Assembly (NCBI RefSeq): GCF_003226325.1
Contig: NZ_PDOD01000002.1
Location: 558,001 to 622,000 of the forward strand
Direction: 5' to 3'
Source of the DNA: Salipaludibacillus keqinensis
Lineage (GTDB): Bacteria; Bacillota; Bacilli; Bacillales; Salisediminibacteriaceae
DNA: 64,000 nt
The notes beneath the pieces are model-generated. The model made no database searches and was not told the origin of the DNA. It saw nothing but the letters and a program-made list of their open reading frames with translations. Shown piece after piece: positions 34,412 to 44,671 of the stretch (position 1 is its first letter; the number at the start of each line of letters is the position of its first letter). The position numbers and the translations under genes were made by a program.

Positions 34412-34507
34412 CTACTCCTTCCCACCGTATCTCTTCATTTTACTTCTCACACGGTAAGTAACTGTTAAAATGAAGAGGATAATGAGCAACCAATAATACC
34501 ATTCCAT
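34412..34507 (-). CDS. Single-pass membrane micropeptide, 31 residues
   Basis: The sequence begins MEWYYWLLIILFILTVTY and continues with a basic tail rich in Arg and Lys, a typical single-helix small membrane protein. GAGGAGTG precedes the ATG at 34507. An in-frame upstream extension contains no ribosome binding site. Unknown function. Confidence 0.55.
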   Translation of the reverse strand: MEWYYWLLIILFILTVTYRVRSKMKRYGGKE

Positions 34508-34834
34508 CAAAACACTCCTCTTATATAATATATAAAGCTGTGCCCTAGATAATGGAATACTAAACTTTGTATTAATGTGTAATTTAATTTTGAAATCCAA
34601 TTACTACAGCGATTTGGCTTTTGAAAAATGTATCCTCCCGTTTTGCACCTCACAAATGGACCGGTTATAATTCTATTTAACGGCTTGTACTATAATTGAT
34701 GGAAATAAAAGCTGTTTTATGTAGACAGTCTGATTTTCGGAATAATCAACACTTCTCTCTACTGCCTATTCCTCAACTAATTAAGCTATATAGTTTAGTC
34801 TATAAACGATGATATAAAAAGGTGGGAAACGACT
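34508..34834. other. Intergenic region between divergent genes
   Basis: 327 bp of AT-rich sequence that must hold the promoters for the small membrane proteins and the DUF4256 gene. No repeat or structured element stands out. Confidence 0.4.
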
Positions 34835-35401
34835 ATGGCAAATAGAAATAAAAAGTTATCATTAGAACAACGTGAAGAATTAATTACATTTTTGAAAACA
34901 AGATTCGAGAAAAATCTGAACCGCCATATTGGAATTGAATGGACTGATGTCCAAGCTAAATTAGAAGCTAATCCTGAAAAGATGTGGTCGCTTAATGAAA
35001 TGGAGATTACAGGTGGAGAACCGGATGTTGTTGATTATGATGATAAGACTGGAGAATACATCTTTTATGACTGTTCAAAAGAGAGCCCCAAAGGTCGCAG
35101 AAGTGTTTGTTACGACCGTGAAGCGCTGGAGTCGAGAAAAAAATTCAAACCAGAGAATAGCGCTATGGATATGGCCACTGACATGGGCATAGAACTTTTA
35201 ACTGAAGAACAATACCGAGAGCTGCAGAAACTTGGACAGTTCGATTTGAAATCGTCGAGTTGGGTGCAAACACCTACTTATATTAGAAAACTTGGCGGTG
35301 CCATCTTTTGTGATCGTCGCTACGACACTGTATTTATGTACCATAATGGTGCGGAATCCTACTATGGTGCACGGGGTTTCCGTGGCTCACTAAGGGTTTA
35401 A
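34835..35401 (+). CDS. DUF4256 family protein
   Basis: A 188-residue soluble protein of the DUF4256 family. Characteristic segments are MWSLNEMEITGGEPDVV, FYDCSKESPKGRRSVCYD and SSSWVQTPTYIRKLGGA. Function unknown. Good ribosome binding site (AAAGGTGGG). Followed by a strong hairpin without T-run, then by repeat array B. Confidence 0.85.
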   Translation: MANRNKKLSLEQREELITFLKTRFEKNLNRHIGIEWTDVQAKLEANPEKMWSLNEMEITGGEPDVVDYDDKTGEYIFYDCSKESPKGRRSVCYDREALESRKKFKPENSAMDMATDMGIELLTEEQYRELQKLGQFDLKSSSWVQTPTYIRKLGGAIFCDRRYDTVFMYHNGAESYYGARGFRGSLRV

Positions 35402-35458
35402 TATCTCGCTTGCTCTTTAACATTGGATAAAAGAGGAAAATCCAACCTAATAAAAAAT

Positions 35459-35495
35459 GAGAGTGGCCCAAAAGTCTCGCTTTAGGGCCACTCTC
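35459..35495. terminator. Hairpin after the DUF4256 gene
   Basis: GAGAGTGGCCC and GGGCCACTCTC form an 11-bp GC-rich stem about 60 bp after the stop codon. The T-run is poor. Confidence 0.5.
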
Positions 35496-35631
35496 TAAAT
35501 GGAAAAGCATCCTAACTGTACGATACATTAGATGCATATTATTAGTTTGACGATTTTCATGTATTTAACAACATATTAACTAACAAAATGTTTAAAAGCA
35601 GAGACATACTATTTATTCGTACCCTACCTCT

Positions 35632-36192
35632 CATGTTGGCGACTTTCAGCTCCGCCGATTACTCTGTACGTCGTCAATCTCGCATGTTAGCGACGTTCAA
35701 TCCCTCCGCTCTTCCTGAACGTCGTCAATCTCTCATGTTAGCGACGTTCAATCCCTCCGCTCTTCCTGAACGTCGTCAATCTCGCATGTTAGCGACGTTC
35801 AATCCCTCTGCTCATTCTGAACGTCGCCAATCTCGCATGTTAGCGACGTTCAATCCCTCTGCTCATTCTGAACGTCGTCAATCTCGCATGTTAGCGACGT
35901 TCAATCCCTCTGCTCATTCTGAACGTCGTCAATCTCGCATGTTAGCGACGTTCAATCCCTCCGCTCTTCCTGAACGTCGTCAATCTCGCATGTTAACGAC
36001 GTTCAATCCCTCCGCTCTTCCTGAACGTCGTCAATCTCTCATGTTAGCGACGTTCAATCCCTCCGTTCTTCCTGAACGTCGTCAATCTCGCATGTTAGCG
36101 ACGTTCAATCCCTCCGCTCTTCCTGAACGTCGTCAATCTCTCATGTTAGCGACGTTCAGCTTCGACTTTCTCTCTGTTCGTCGACACCATCC
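35632..36192. repeat. Tandem array of 51-bp hairpin-forming repeats (array B, 11 units)
   Basis: Eleven units start at exact 51-bp steps from 35632 to 36142. The consensus opens CATGTTAGCGACGTTCA and contains CTGAACGTCGTCAA, so each unit holds an inverted repeat (TTAGCGACGTTCA against TGAACGTCGTCAA). The two outer units are the most diverged. The opening motif is identical to that of array A. Because 51 is divisible by three one frame stays open (35588-36244), but most differences between units are non-synonymous and there is no ribosome binding site. Confidence 0.92.
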
Positions 36193-36370
36193 AAGATTTT
36201 ACACTTCTACCATAAACGCAATCCACAGCAAGTCGAATTTTTAAAGGGCTGCCCCTACCGAAGCCGATTATCCATAGGTTTTAAAACAGATCCTCATCCG
36301 TGTGTCTTTTTTCATTACTAAAATCTCAATCATTAGCTTTCATTCAAAAAGAACTTTTTAATTCAGTCCA
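36193..36370. other. Spacer between array B and the symporter gene
   Basis: 178 bp with no gene or terminator that I can support. Confidence 0.35.
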
Positions 36371-37519
36371 TCAGCCCTTTAGTTTTGATGTGAATTTATC
36401 CACAGCGAGGGCGATCGCTCCATCACCTGTAACGTTAGCTGCTGTACCAAAACTGTCTTGAGCCATATATAAGGCAATCATCAAGCCAACTGCAGCCTCG
36501 CTAAAGCCAAGCATAGAAGTTAATACGCCAATGGCAGCCATGATTGCTCCGCCAGGAACACCTGGTGCGGCGATCATGATCACACCTAACATGGCAATGA
36601 CTGGCAACATTTCAAAGAAGGACGGTACGGTATAACCGTCAAGGACGGCCATCACGGCCACGGAACAACTGACTATCGTAATAACACTTCCTGATAAATG
36701 AATCGTTGCACTCAATGGTACGCTGAAGTTTGCCACGTCTTCTTTTACGCCATTTTGTTTCGTTTGTTTTAATGTAACGGGGATTGTCGCAGCACTACTC
36801 ATCGTCCCCAGTGCAGTGAAGTAGGCCGGTAGCATGTTTTTCAATAACACAAAAGGATTTTTCCCTGTAAAACTTCCTGCAGCGATAAACTGAATAATCA
36901 ACCAAAGCCAATGCGTGCCTATAGCTACTACTAGCACAATACCAAATACTTGAAGAGTATCAAATACAGTTCCTTCAGCGGCTAATTCCGCAAAGATCCC
37001 TGCAATGTAAAAGGGTAGAAGTGGGATAATGATTTTTATAATGACTAACTCAACAATCCCTTTCCCTTCATCAAAAACCCGAATTAACATCTCACTTTGC
37101 AGTTTTGCCATCCCTATTCCGAATAGAAAAGCAAAAACCAAGGCCGTAATCACACCCATAAGAGGCTCGATTTCAAATGAGAAGAAACCTTCCATACCCG
37201 CCGCTTCATCAGGAACTGCCCCGTCAGAAGCAATCAAAGGCATAATGATCGTAGCAATGAAAAAAGCAGCAATCCCTGCTAATAAGGTAGAGAGGTAAGC
37301 TGTTCCTACGGTCATCCCGACCAATTTGCCTGATTCGTTCCCTAGTTTAGAAACTCCTGAAGCAATGAAAAATAAAATGATTAATGGAATCATAAAACCA
37401 ATAAATTCACCGAAAACATCCTTGAAAGTGAGTAATGATTTCGTTAACCAATCTACACCAAGGAAACCTATAACTATACCTATAATAATACCAGTTATTA
37501 ATTTTAATATTAACTTCAT
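36371..37519 (-). CDS. Dicarboxylate/amino acid:cation symporter (DAACS family)
   Basis: A 382-residue membrane transporter with about eight helices and the two re-entrant hairpins of the glutamate transporter family. Typical segments are the serine-rich GTMSSAATIPVTLKQ (hairpin 1), VPLSATIHLSGS (helix 7 region), APGVPGGAIMAAIGVLTSM (hairpin 2) and AQDSFGTAANVTGDGA (helix 8, substrate and Na+ site). It imports an acidic amino acid or C4 dicarboxylate with Na+ or H+; which one is not clear. Slightly short compared with GltP (about 410). Confidence 0.88.
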   Translation of the reverse strand: MKLILKLITGIIIGIVIGFLGVDWLTKSLLTFKDVFGEFIGFMIPLIILFFIASGVSKLGNESGKLVGMTVGTAYLSTLLAGIAAFFIATIIMPLIASDGAVPDEAAGMEGFFSFEIEPLMGVITALVFAFLFGIGMAKLQSEMLIRVFDEGKGIVELVIIKIIIPLLPFYIAGIFAELAAEGTVFDTLQVFGIVLVVAIGTHWLWLIIQFIAAGSFTGKNPFVLLKNMLPAYFTALGTMSSAATIPVTLKQTKQNGVKEDVANFSVPLSATIHLSGSVITIVSCSVAVMAVLDGYTVPSFFEMLPVIAMLGVIMIAAPGVPGGAIMAAIGVLTSMLGFSEAAVGLMIALYMAQDSFGTAANVTGDGAIALAVDKFTSKLKG

Positions 37520-37660
37520 TCCTCATTCTCTCCTCTCTCTCGCGAACTGTCCGCACATGACGGACTTTTGTTTTTTATTCAAGTAAATTATATGTTGCCT
37601 TGTTTAAAGGAAGATATCAAGTCATAATGGAACAGTCGCAATTTTTAAATTATTTACTGT

Positions 37661-37689
37661 TTGCTTTTTCTCTACAATCGTCGTATAAT
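37661..37689 (+). promoter_or_regulatory. Sigma-A promoter of trpS
   Basis: TTGCTT (37661-37666), 17 bases, consensus TATAAT (37684-37689), just before the T-box leader. Confidence 0.75.
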
Positions 37690-37711
37690 AACCTAAGTTT
37701 AAAAAGAAAAG

Positions 37712-39029
<1,318 letters not shown>

Positions 39030-39040
39030 AGACACCTGAA

Positions 39041-39071
39041 AAAGATCTGGAGGTTATTCCTCCAGATCTTT
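39041..39071. terminator. Bidirectional terminator between trpS and yjbA
   Basis: A 13-bp stem (AAAGATCTGGAGG and complement) with a 5-nt loop between two convergent genes. Confidence 0.85.
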
Positions 39072-39079
39072 TGTCATTT

Positions 39080-39841
39080 CTATGATTTATTTGTTTTCTT
39101 CATCTCTTCTTCATGTTCTAACTCCCAAATTTTTTCGAAGAATGGCTGCCCTTTAATCATGGCATAACAATACATTTCGTGTCGCTTCGACCAACCTTGT
39201 TTAATATCATTAAATAAGCCTGTCCATGCGTCATCAAAATTCATTCCCTGAATAAGACTATATTTATGTGGCGCCCATTCTGTATACCAATACCTTAATT
39301 CAGGAAGCTCTGCATCTTCGTATAGCTGGTCTAGTGCCATAAACAACAATTGTTTTAATTGCTTTTCTCTTCGAACAAGGCCATGCATTAGCTGAGGATT
39401 GGGCGAAAGCATGTGATATTGCTTTTCACAATCTAAATAATCCATATAGTATTCGGTACATGAATCGTTTTCAATTAATTGAAGAAGTTGCTCTTCTTGT
39501 CTTGGTACCATTCTGCTTTTTCGAATCGGCGTATGATAACCAATGGTATCTACAACCAATGCTCGCGAACCGTTAGTGGCTATAAAGCAATATTCCATCG
39601 CTATTCGTTCATTTTTCTGCCGAATAAAGCTTTGTCGGTAGACATCTGCCAATAGTTCTTCAGGCAGCTCTTGCAACGTGTTCTCAATATAATCCAATAA
39701 TTCAGTCTGGACTTTCACTACCGCTACTTGATCCAACAATTCTATTCGATCATTTTTTTTCCATTCAAAAAATTCACAAACATTATAGCAATTCTCTTCC
39801 CCTTCAAACCAATTCACCCAGACATCTCTCATGTGGTGCAT
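39080..39841 (-). CDS. yjbA: UPF0736 family protein YjbA
   Basis: A 253-residue protein matching B. subtilis YjbA (UPF0736) from the start: RDVWVNWFEGEENCYNVC, then EYCFIATNGSRALVVDT and SRMVPRQEEQ. No signal peptide or catalytic motif is visible; function unknown. The ATG at 39841 has AGGAGG seven bases upstream. Same neighbour (trpS) as in B. subtilis. Confidence 0.9.
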   Translation of the reverse strand: MHHMRDVWVNWFEGEENCYNVCEFFEWKKNDRIELLDQVAVVKVQTELLDYIENTLQELPEELLADVYRQSFIRQKNERIAMEYCFIATNGSRALVVDTIGYHTPIRKSRMVPRQEEQLLQLIENDSCTEYYMDYLDCEKQYHMLSPNPQLMHGLVRREKQLKQLLFMALDQLYEDAELPELRYWYTEWAPHKYSLIQGMNFDDAWTGLFNDIKQGWSKRHEMYCYAMIKGQPFFEKIWELEHEEEMKKTNKS

Positions 39842-39907
39842 GGACATACCTCCTGACTCATTCTTTGCCCACAGTATTCGCAGATATCATCCATATTATT
39901 CCACGTT

Positions 39908-40138
39908 TCAATATTTCTTCCTGTTATTTAACGATTTTTTTTCAGTCTTAGACAAATAAACAATGAGCCAAATGAGAAATAGACCAATGAGAAACATATA
40001 GGTTTCAATCCGTTGAAGGAGAAATAAGCTAAACTCTTGGATAGAGAAGCCTACTGTTAACAGATTTAAATAAGCTACTAAACTAATGCCTCCGGTGACG
40101 GCCATGAAAAAACCAAGACAAAGCAGGAAAATGCGCAA
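39908..40138 (-). CDS. Small two-helix membrane protein
   Basis: 76 residues with hydrophobic segments at about 2-25 and 45-63 and a basic tail (SLNNRKKY). It starts with TTG at 40138 after GGGGAGGA. It is 66 bp upstream of yjbA on the same strand and may be co-transcribed. Family not recognised. Confidence 0.65.
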   Translation of the reverse strand: MRIFLLCLGFFMAVTGGISLVAYLNLLTVGFSIQEFSLFLLQRIETYMFLIGLFLIWLIVYLSKTEKKSLNNRKKY

Positions 40139-40368
40139 GGTTCATTCCTCCCCTCTTCAAGTACAAGCGACATCTATGACTTATTCTATGAAAAGAAAAT
40201 GTCAATAAGACTAGCGGAATATTTATCTTAAATCCCCCGTGGCATTCGCTTCTTAGATAAAGTAGCACCTTAGCATACTAAATCGTTCAATAAGATAAGC
40301 AGGAAGTTATGAATTTTGCGCAATATTAGTTACCTATATTAATTATTGAGTAATGGTACGGATTATCA

Positions 40369-41160
40369 TCAGCTCTTTTCTAACAAAAAATGTTCTGCAG
40401 AAGTCTTTAACATTGTAAGCGATGATTGACCTCCTTTGTCTTTCATATAGGATTGAACTAAATAGTATCCTAATTGATAGCCAATTAATGGTGGAAGTCC
40501 TTTTTCTCCACCATAAAGAAAAGGATAGTGATAAGCTCGTCCTTTTAGATGAATATTGTTTCGAAACACTTTTTCCCACCATGTTAACAATTCGTTCTCA
40601 TTGTATAACGATGTCCACGGAGCAAGGCAAGCACTTCCCAATCTCGTTTGAACTTCCCACTCTGCTAATCCCTCCATAATCATCGATTCTAACAGTGAAA
40701 TCGTCCCCTCATTTACCTCTTGATAATATAGTCTGGCGACATGATGATACTCATGTAGTAGAACAGCTTTTTGTTCCACCACAGGTAACGTATCTTTCCA
40801 GAATAAGAGAATGTGCGAAGGAAATGAACAACCATTTTTCCCGCCAAGTTCCTTCATGATTCGTTGATGGGCTTGGTTTAAAGGGAACAAAAATACGTCC
40901 GCATCAGGCCCTGAAAAGTCTTTTTTTAAAGCTAGCAAAAAAGTCGTTAATTCCTCTTTATTCAACGACTTCCTCCACTTTATCCAATCCCTTTTTGTTT
41001 TTCTAGAAAGGGGAAGCATTCCCTGATCTTCTAAAAAATAAAACCAATCTCGAACCGATTTTGCTTTATCGTGGTTGAATAGGGAAGCAAACGCTTTATC
41101 TACTGGGACATGTTGATAAAAGTGACGAATGACCCACGAGGATGAATCGAAGATCTTCAC
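40369..41160 (-). CDS. yjaZ: DUF2268 putative zinc protease YjaZ
   Basis: A 263-residue protein of the DUF2268 family of predicted zinc proteases. The metal site LLHEYHHVARLYYQ (H-E-x-x-H) is followed by a downstream Glu in MIMEGLAEW, a gluzincin-like arrangement. No signal peptide. It starts at a GTG (41160) preceded by GGGGGATA. The yjaZ gene lies near fabH in B. subtilis, so its place here shows local shuffling of an otherwise conserved block. Substrate unknown. Confidence 0.85.
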   Translation of the reverse strand: MKIFDSSSWVIRHFYQHVPVDKAFASLFNHDKAKSVRDWFYFLEDQGMLPLSRKTKRDWIKWRKSLNKEELTTFLLALKKDFSGPDADVFLFPLNQAHQRIMKELGGKNGCSFPSHILLFWKDTLPVVEQKAVLLHEYHHVARLYYQEVNEGTISLLESMIMEGLAEWEVQTRLGSACLAPWTSLYNENELLTWWEKVFRNNIHLKGRAYHYPFLYGGEKGLPPLIGYQLGYYLVQSYMKDKGGQSSLTMLKTSAEHFLLEKS

Positions 41161-41265
41161 TGTATCCCCCCTCAATTTATTAAGTAATATAGCTCACTTT
41201 TTTTCGATTATGGTATGATATGCTAAAGGAAAGATATTGCTAATATTGGAAAGGTGGCCTAGCCT

Positions 41266-41988
41266 ATGTCAAATCGCCTTTTTAATTACAAAAATTACAC
41301 CCCTTTTTTCAAACAACTATCAAAGGAAAATCAGAATTTGCTCATTTCTCTAGGCGAAGAAATTATTGTCCCTTCAGGCAAGACGTTGTTTTACGAAGGT
41401 GAAGCGGTGAAAGAGATTTATATAGTTAAACATGGTCAAGTACAGTTAAGTAAAAAGACGATGGAAAACAAGAAATTCGTTCTGCATATTAAAAGAGAAA
41501 ATGATATCGTCGGGGAGTTTAGTTTGTTTAACGATATGCGCGCGAGCATGACTGGAGAAGTTCTTAGTGATTCAACGCTGATTCGATTGAACCTTGATGT
41601 GTTAGAGGGCGTGTTCATTCAAAACGGGGAGATCGCTACAGCGTTCATTAAGCTTTTCGCACGAAATACACAATCTACGCAAGCGAAATTTTCTGATCTA
41701 CTGCTGTATGGGAAAACGGGAGCCTTCTATTCGGTTCTCATTCGGTTTGTTCACTCTTATGGCGTGGAACATCCTAATGGAATCAAAATTGATAAAAAAC
41801 TAACCAATCAGGATCTTGCCTATTTTATTGGATCAAGCAGAGAAACGGTGAATAGGATGTTTAATGAGTTAAAAAAAGAAGGCGTTGCGGAGCTTGAACA
41901 AGGTTATATTATCATCAAAAAATTAGAGGAGCTTAAAAAGCATCTCCATTGTGATAAATGCCCACTGGAAATATGTACAATTTCATAA
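41266..41988 (+). CDS. Crp/Fnr-family regulator with C-terminal Fe-S cysteines (Fnr paralogue 1)
   Basis: A 240-residue Crp/Fnr protein with an N-terminal cyclic-nucleotide-type barrel (15-115), dimer helix and winged HTH (LTNQDLAYFIGSSRETVNR). The C-terminus HCDKCPLEICTIS has cysteines 229, 232 and 237, with the spacing of the C-terminal [4Fe-4S] ligands of B. subtilis Fnr (227, 230, 235). The fourth ligand there is Asp141, matched by Asp144 in KFSDLLLYGK. It should therefore be an oxygen-sensing activator. It is far from the nitrate genes and has its own terminator; a second paralogue lies at 51.9 kb. Confidence 0.9.
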   Translation: MSNRLFNYKNYTPFFKQLSKENQNLLISLGEEIIVPSGKTLFYEGEAVKEIYIVKHGQVQLSKKTMENKKFVLHIKRENDIVGEFSLFNDMRASMTGEVLSDSTLIRLNLDVLEGVFIQNGEIATAFIKLFARNTQSTQAKFSDLLLYGKTGAFYSVLIRFVHSYGVEHPNGIKIDKKLTNQDLAYFIGSSRETVNRMFNELKKEGVAELEQGYIIIKKLEELKKHLHCDKCPLEICTIS

Positions 41989-41994
41989 ATACCT

Positions 41995-42022
41995 AAAGAA
42001 CCGCGAGTGCGGTTCTTTTTTT
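41995..42022 (+). terminator. Terminator of Fnr paralogue 1
   Basis: AAAGAACCGC-GAGT-GCGGTTCTTT followed by a T-run. Confidence 0.9.
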
Positions 42023-42045
42023 GCCTGCCGAAGCACGCCCCCCTC

Positions 42046-42669
42046 TTAAACAAGCTGATGTTTATTAGCATAAATAGCGGCCTGAGTTCGGTCTTCAAGC
42101 TCTAATTTAGCCAAAATATGACTCACATGAGTTTTCACTGTCTTAATCCCAATATAAAGCTCTTCAGAAATATCTTTATTCGTTTTCCCTTGGCCGATCA
42201 AACAAAGAACTTCTCTTTCTCGCTTCGTTAACTCATCATGCTTTGGTTTCTCGCGCATATGACGGAACATTTTTTGCGTTACTTGGCCTTGGAATGTTGG
42301 CTCTTCATTCATTGCTTTTCGAATAGCATCAGCAATCTCATCCGCTGTAGACGTTTTTAATAAATAGCTAAATGCTCCTGCATCCATGACTGGGAACAGC
42401 ATTTCGTCATCTAAATAACTTGTTAACACAATGATTTTCGCCTTTGTTTTAGCCAGCACTTTCGTTGCTTCGATGCCGTTCATCTTCTCCATTAACAAGT
42501 CCATTAATATCACATCGGGTGAGGTCTCTTTTGCCTTAGTGATCGCCTCTTCACCGTTGCATGCCTCTCCGACGACTGCCATATCCTCTTCCACACCTAA
42601 ATACGTAACAAGTCCCATGCGCACCATGTCGTGATCATCTACAACCAATACTTTGATTTTATTGTCCAT
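42046..42669 (-). CDS. liaR: NarL/LuxR-type response regulator LiaR
   Basis: A 207-residue response regulator. The receiver domain has the acidic pocket VVDDHD, the phospho-acceptor Asp in DVILMDLLMEKMNG (near residue 54) and LTSYLDD; the C-terminal HTH is LTKREREVLCLIGQGKTNK. With the two genes upstream it forms liaF-liaS-liaR, which in Bacillus responds to cell-wall antibiotics and envelope stress. The gap to liaS is 3 bp. Confidence 0.92.
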   Translation of the reverse strand: MDNKIKVLVVDDHDMVRMGLVTYLGVEEDMAVVGEACNGEEAITKAKETSPDVILMDLLMEKMNGIEATKVLAKTKAKIIVLTSYLDDEMLFPVMDAGAFSYLLKTSTADEIADAIRKAMNEEPTFQGQVTQKMFRHMREKPKHDELTKREREVLCLIGQGKTNKDISEELYIGIKTVKTHVSHILAKLELEDRTQAAIYANKHQLV

Positions 42670-42672
42670 TTA

Positions 42673-43836
42673 TCAGTTCTCCCCCTCAGCATCTTTATGT
42701 GTTAAAGGTATCCGGAATTCCAACTTCGTTCCTCTTTGTGGAAAAGACACGATCGTCAAATGGCCCCCTAACTCGGTCATTCGTTCTTTCATTGACGCTA
42801 GCCCGTAATTCCCCGTTTTGTTCTTGGCTGTAGCTTCGGAATCGAAACCACTCCCATCATCCTCTAACACCAACAACAGCCTCTCTTTTCGAACAAGTGC
42901 AGCTAAGTAGATGTTATTAGGATTAGCGTGTCTTAATGCATTCGACAGCCCTTCTTGAAGAACTCGGAATAACTGCTCGTCTACACCTTTCTCAATCATA
43001 GGCACTTTTTCTAAGTTGCAATGAAATGTCAAATTCGGATGCTTCCTTTTGAGTTCTTCCATTAAGCTCCCCATTGCTTGTTTAAAGGACTTCCCTTCTA
43101 AAGTAACCGGTCGCAAATGCATTATTAGTGCTCTTAATTCTTGTTGCGCGTGGTGAACCATCTGCTCAATTTGCTTGAACAATGCTTCAGCTTTTTCAGG
43201 ATCTTTTCTTAAAACTTTTGGGATCGCACCTAACGACATGGACACCGAAAATAATTCTTGACTCACAGCGTCGTGAAGATCCCTAGCAAGTTGTCTCCTT
43301 GCTTCTAAGCTAGCCCCTTTTTCAGCTTCATCAATTAATTTCGCATTCTCATTAAGAACTCTACGCATCGACACGATTTGTTGTTCTAAATCATCCGTTA
43401 GCTCGTTCACTTCATCGGCTAGTTTTTTCAATTCATCTTGTCGCTCTACTGAGATTTTCTTCTTTAAAGACCCTCTTTGAAATTGCTTCAGCTGATGAAT
43501 AATATGGGCGATCGTTTTTTTTAGGGACAACCCATACGAATATGAGTACACCAGTCCCGAAATTAAAAAGATAAACATAAATACCAAGGTAAGAGAACCG
43601 AAAATAACAGGGTCCATCCAAGCTGAAATCACTCTGTAAAAGCCAATTCCTTCTTGATTTTCAGGTATGGAAACTGTACTTTGGATAATGAGCATAAGCA
43701 AAATGGAGAATAAACCTGCCGTTAACACTATTTTGAATTGCAGACGCAATAAATCCCAAAGAATTCCGTGAAGACTTGACTCCCTTTGCAACGAAACTCT
43801 TTGTTTAGAAGGCTGAGAGCTTTCTTGATTAGTCAA
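42673..43836 (-). CDS. liaS: Sensor histidine kinase LiaS
   Basis: A 387-residue kinase of the HPK7/NarX type. Two membrane helices (about 35-55 and 80-100) bracket a short extracytoplasmic loop, the intramembrane-sensing layout. HAMP-like linker and coiled coil follow, then the phospho-acceptor His in RDLHDAVSQELFS and the ATPase boxes (LSNALRHAN, LEDDGSGFD). It overlaps liaF by 8 bp. Confidence 0.92.
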   Translation of the reverse strand: MTNQESSQPSKQRVSLQRESSLHGILWDLLRLQFKIVLTAGLFSILLMLIIQSTVSIPENQEGIGFYRVISAWMDPVIFGSLTLVFMFIFLISGLVYSYSYGLSLKKTIAHIIHQLKQFQRGSLKKKISVERQDELKKLADEVNELTDDLEQQIVSMRRVLNENAKLIDEAEKGASLEARRQLARDLHDAVSQELFSVSMSLGAIPKVLRKDPEKAEALFKQIEQMVHHAQQELRALIMHLRPVTLEGKSFKQAMGSLMEELKRKHPNLTFHCNLEKVPMIEKGVDEQLFRVLQEGLSNALRHANPNNIYLAALVRKERLLLVLEDDGSGFDSEATAKNKTGNYGLASMKERMTELGGHLTIVSFPQRGTKLEFRIPLTHKDAEGEN

Positions 43837-44671
43837 CAGTCAATACCTCCACATCCCCTACGCTTACAGCTACATGAAGAATCAATTTTCTATCAGCATC
43901 GTGAAAGCCTGGACTTGTATACGTGGCGTTCCTTCCTGTACCTGCATGGGAGTCATCGAATAACGTAACTTCTCCTATATTGACATTCGCTTTAGCATGA
44001 ACGGCCATTTCTTTTGGCACATAGATTTCAACAGAACCAACCCAACTGGAGACATCGATTCTGTTTTCCCCTTCTTTTAAAATCGCTTTTGTCAGGTCTA
44101 ATTCGATACTCCCAATTCCCATACTCACGTTCATGCCATCCGGTTCCCAAGGTTGTCTCCCTAATGAAATGTCTCCCATAAACGTTCGATGATTTGTGTT
44201 CGAGTCTTCAAATCCCGTATGGTTCATGTTTTTATGTTTTGTTCGATGCTTTTTACGCTGGGCACTTTTTTTCATCTTATCTACTTGATCTGGACCAAAA
44301 TCGATTACAACAGAAGGTTCTCGATCAAATAAAATTTTAAAACCGATGTAAATGATAATTAACGGCCACGTCCAATTCCACAAGTCTGACAGACTGAACT
44401 GAAACCACCCCGCATTATTACCAAGTAACACACCGCCTAATGCCGTAACTATAGCGCCCCAAACGATCTTCCCAATATGCAATCGGTCTCTCCGTAAACC
44501 GTGAAAAAAATAAATAATCCCTTCAAACAAAATCTTTAGGCCTACTAAAACGATGATAGCCGGCCAAAAAGTTGAGAATAAACTTGTCACCTCTGTATCA
44601 ATTAATCCTGTATTAACTAGTAAAAAAACAAGACCGACACTTAAGATAAGAATACCGAAAAATTTCTTCAT
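43829..44671 (-). CDS. liaF: LiaF-like negative regulator of the Lia system
   Basis: A 280-residue membrane protein with four N-terminal helices (residues 1-105), a basic linker and a C-terminal beta-rich DUF2154/LiaF domain (SMGIGSIELDLTKA to the end). LiaF keeps LiaS inactive in B. subtilis. First gene of liaF-liaS-liaR. The usual targets liaI and liaH are not adjacent. Confidence 0.9.
   Translation of the reverse strand: MKKFFGILILSVGLVFLLVNTGLIDTEVTSLFSTFWPAIIVLVGLKILFEGIIYFFHGLRRDRLHIGKIVWGAIVTALGGVLLGNNAGWFQFSLSDLWNWTWPLIIIYIGFKILFDREPSVVIDFGPDQVDKMKKSAQRKKHRTKHKNMNHTGFEDSNTNHRTFMGDISLGRQPWEPDGMNVSMGIGSIELDLTKAILKEGENRIDVSSWVGSVEIYVPKEMAVHAKANVNIGEVTLFDDSHAGTGRNATYTSPGFHDADRKLILHVAVSVGDVEVLTVD

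Noticed and set aside
35588-36244. 218-residue open frame made of 17-residue repeats (RMLATFNPSALPERRQS)
   Set aside because: It is open only because the 51-bp unit is a multiple of three. There is no ribosome binding site, unit differences are mostly non-synonymous, and the related array A has 52-bp units that cannot code.
36392-36407. Fnr-like TGTGA-N6-CCACA
   Set aside because: One mismatch and located inside the coding end of the symporter gene.
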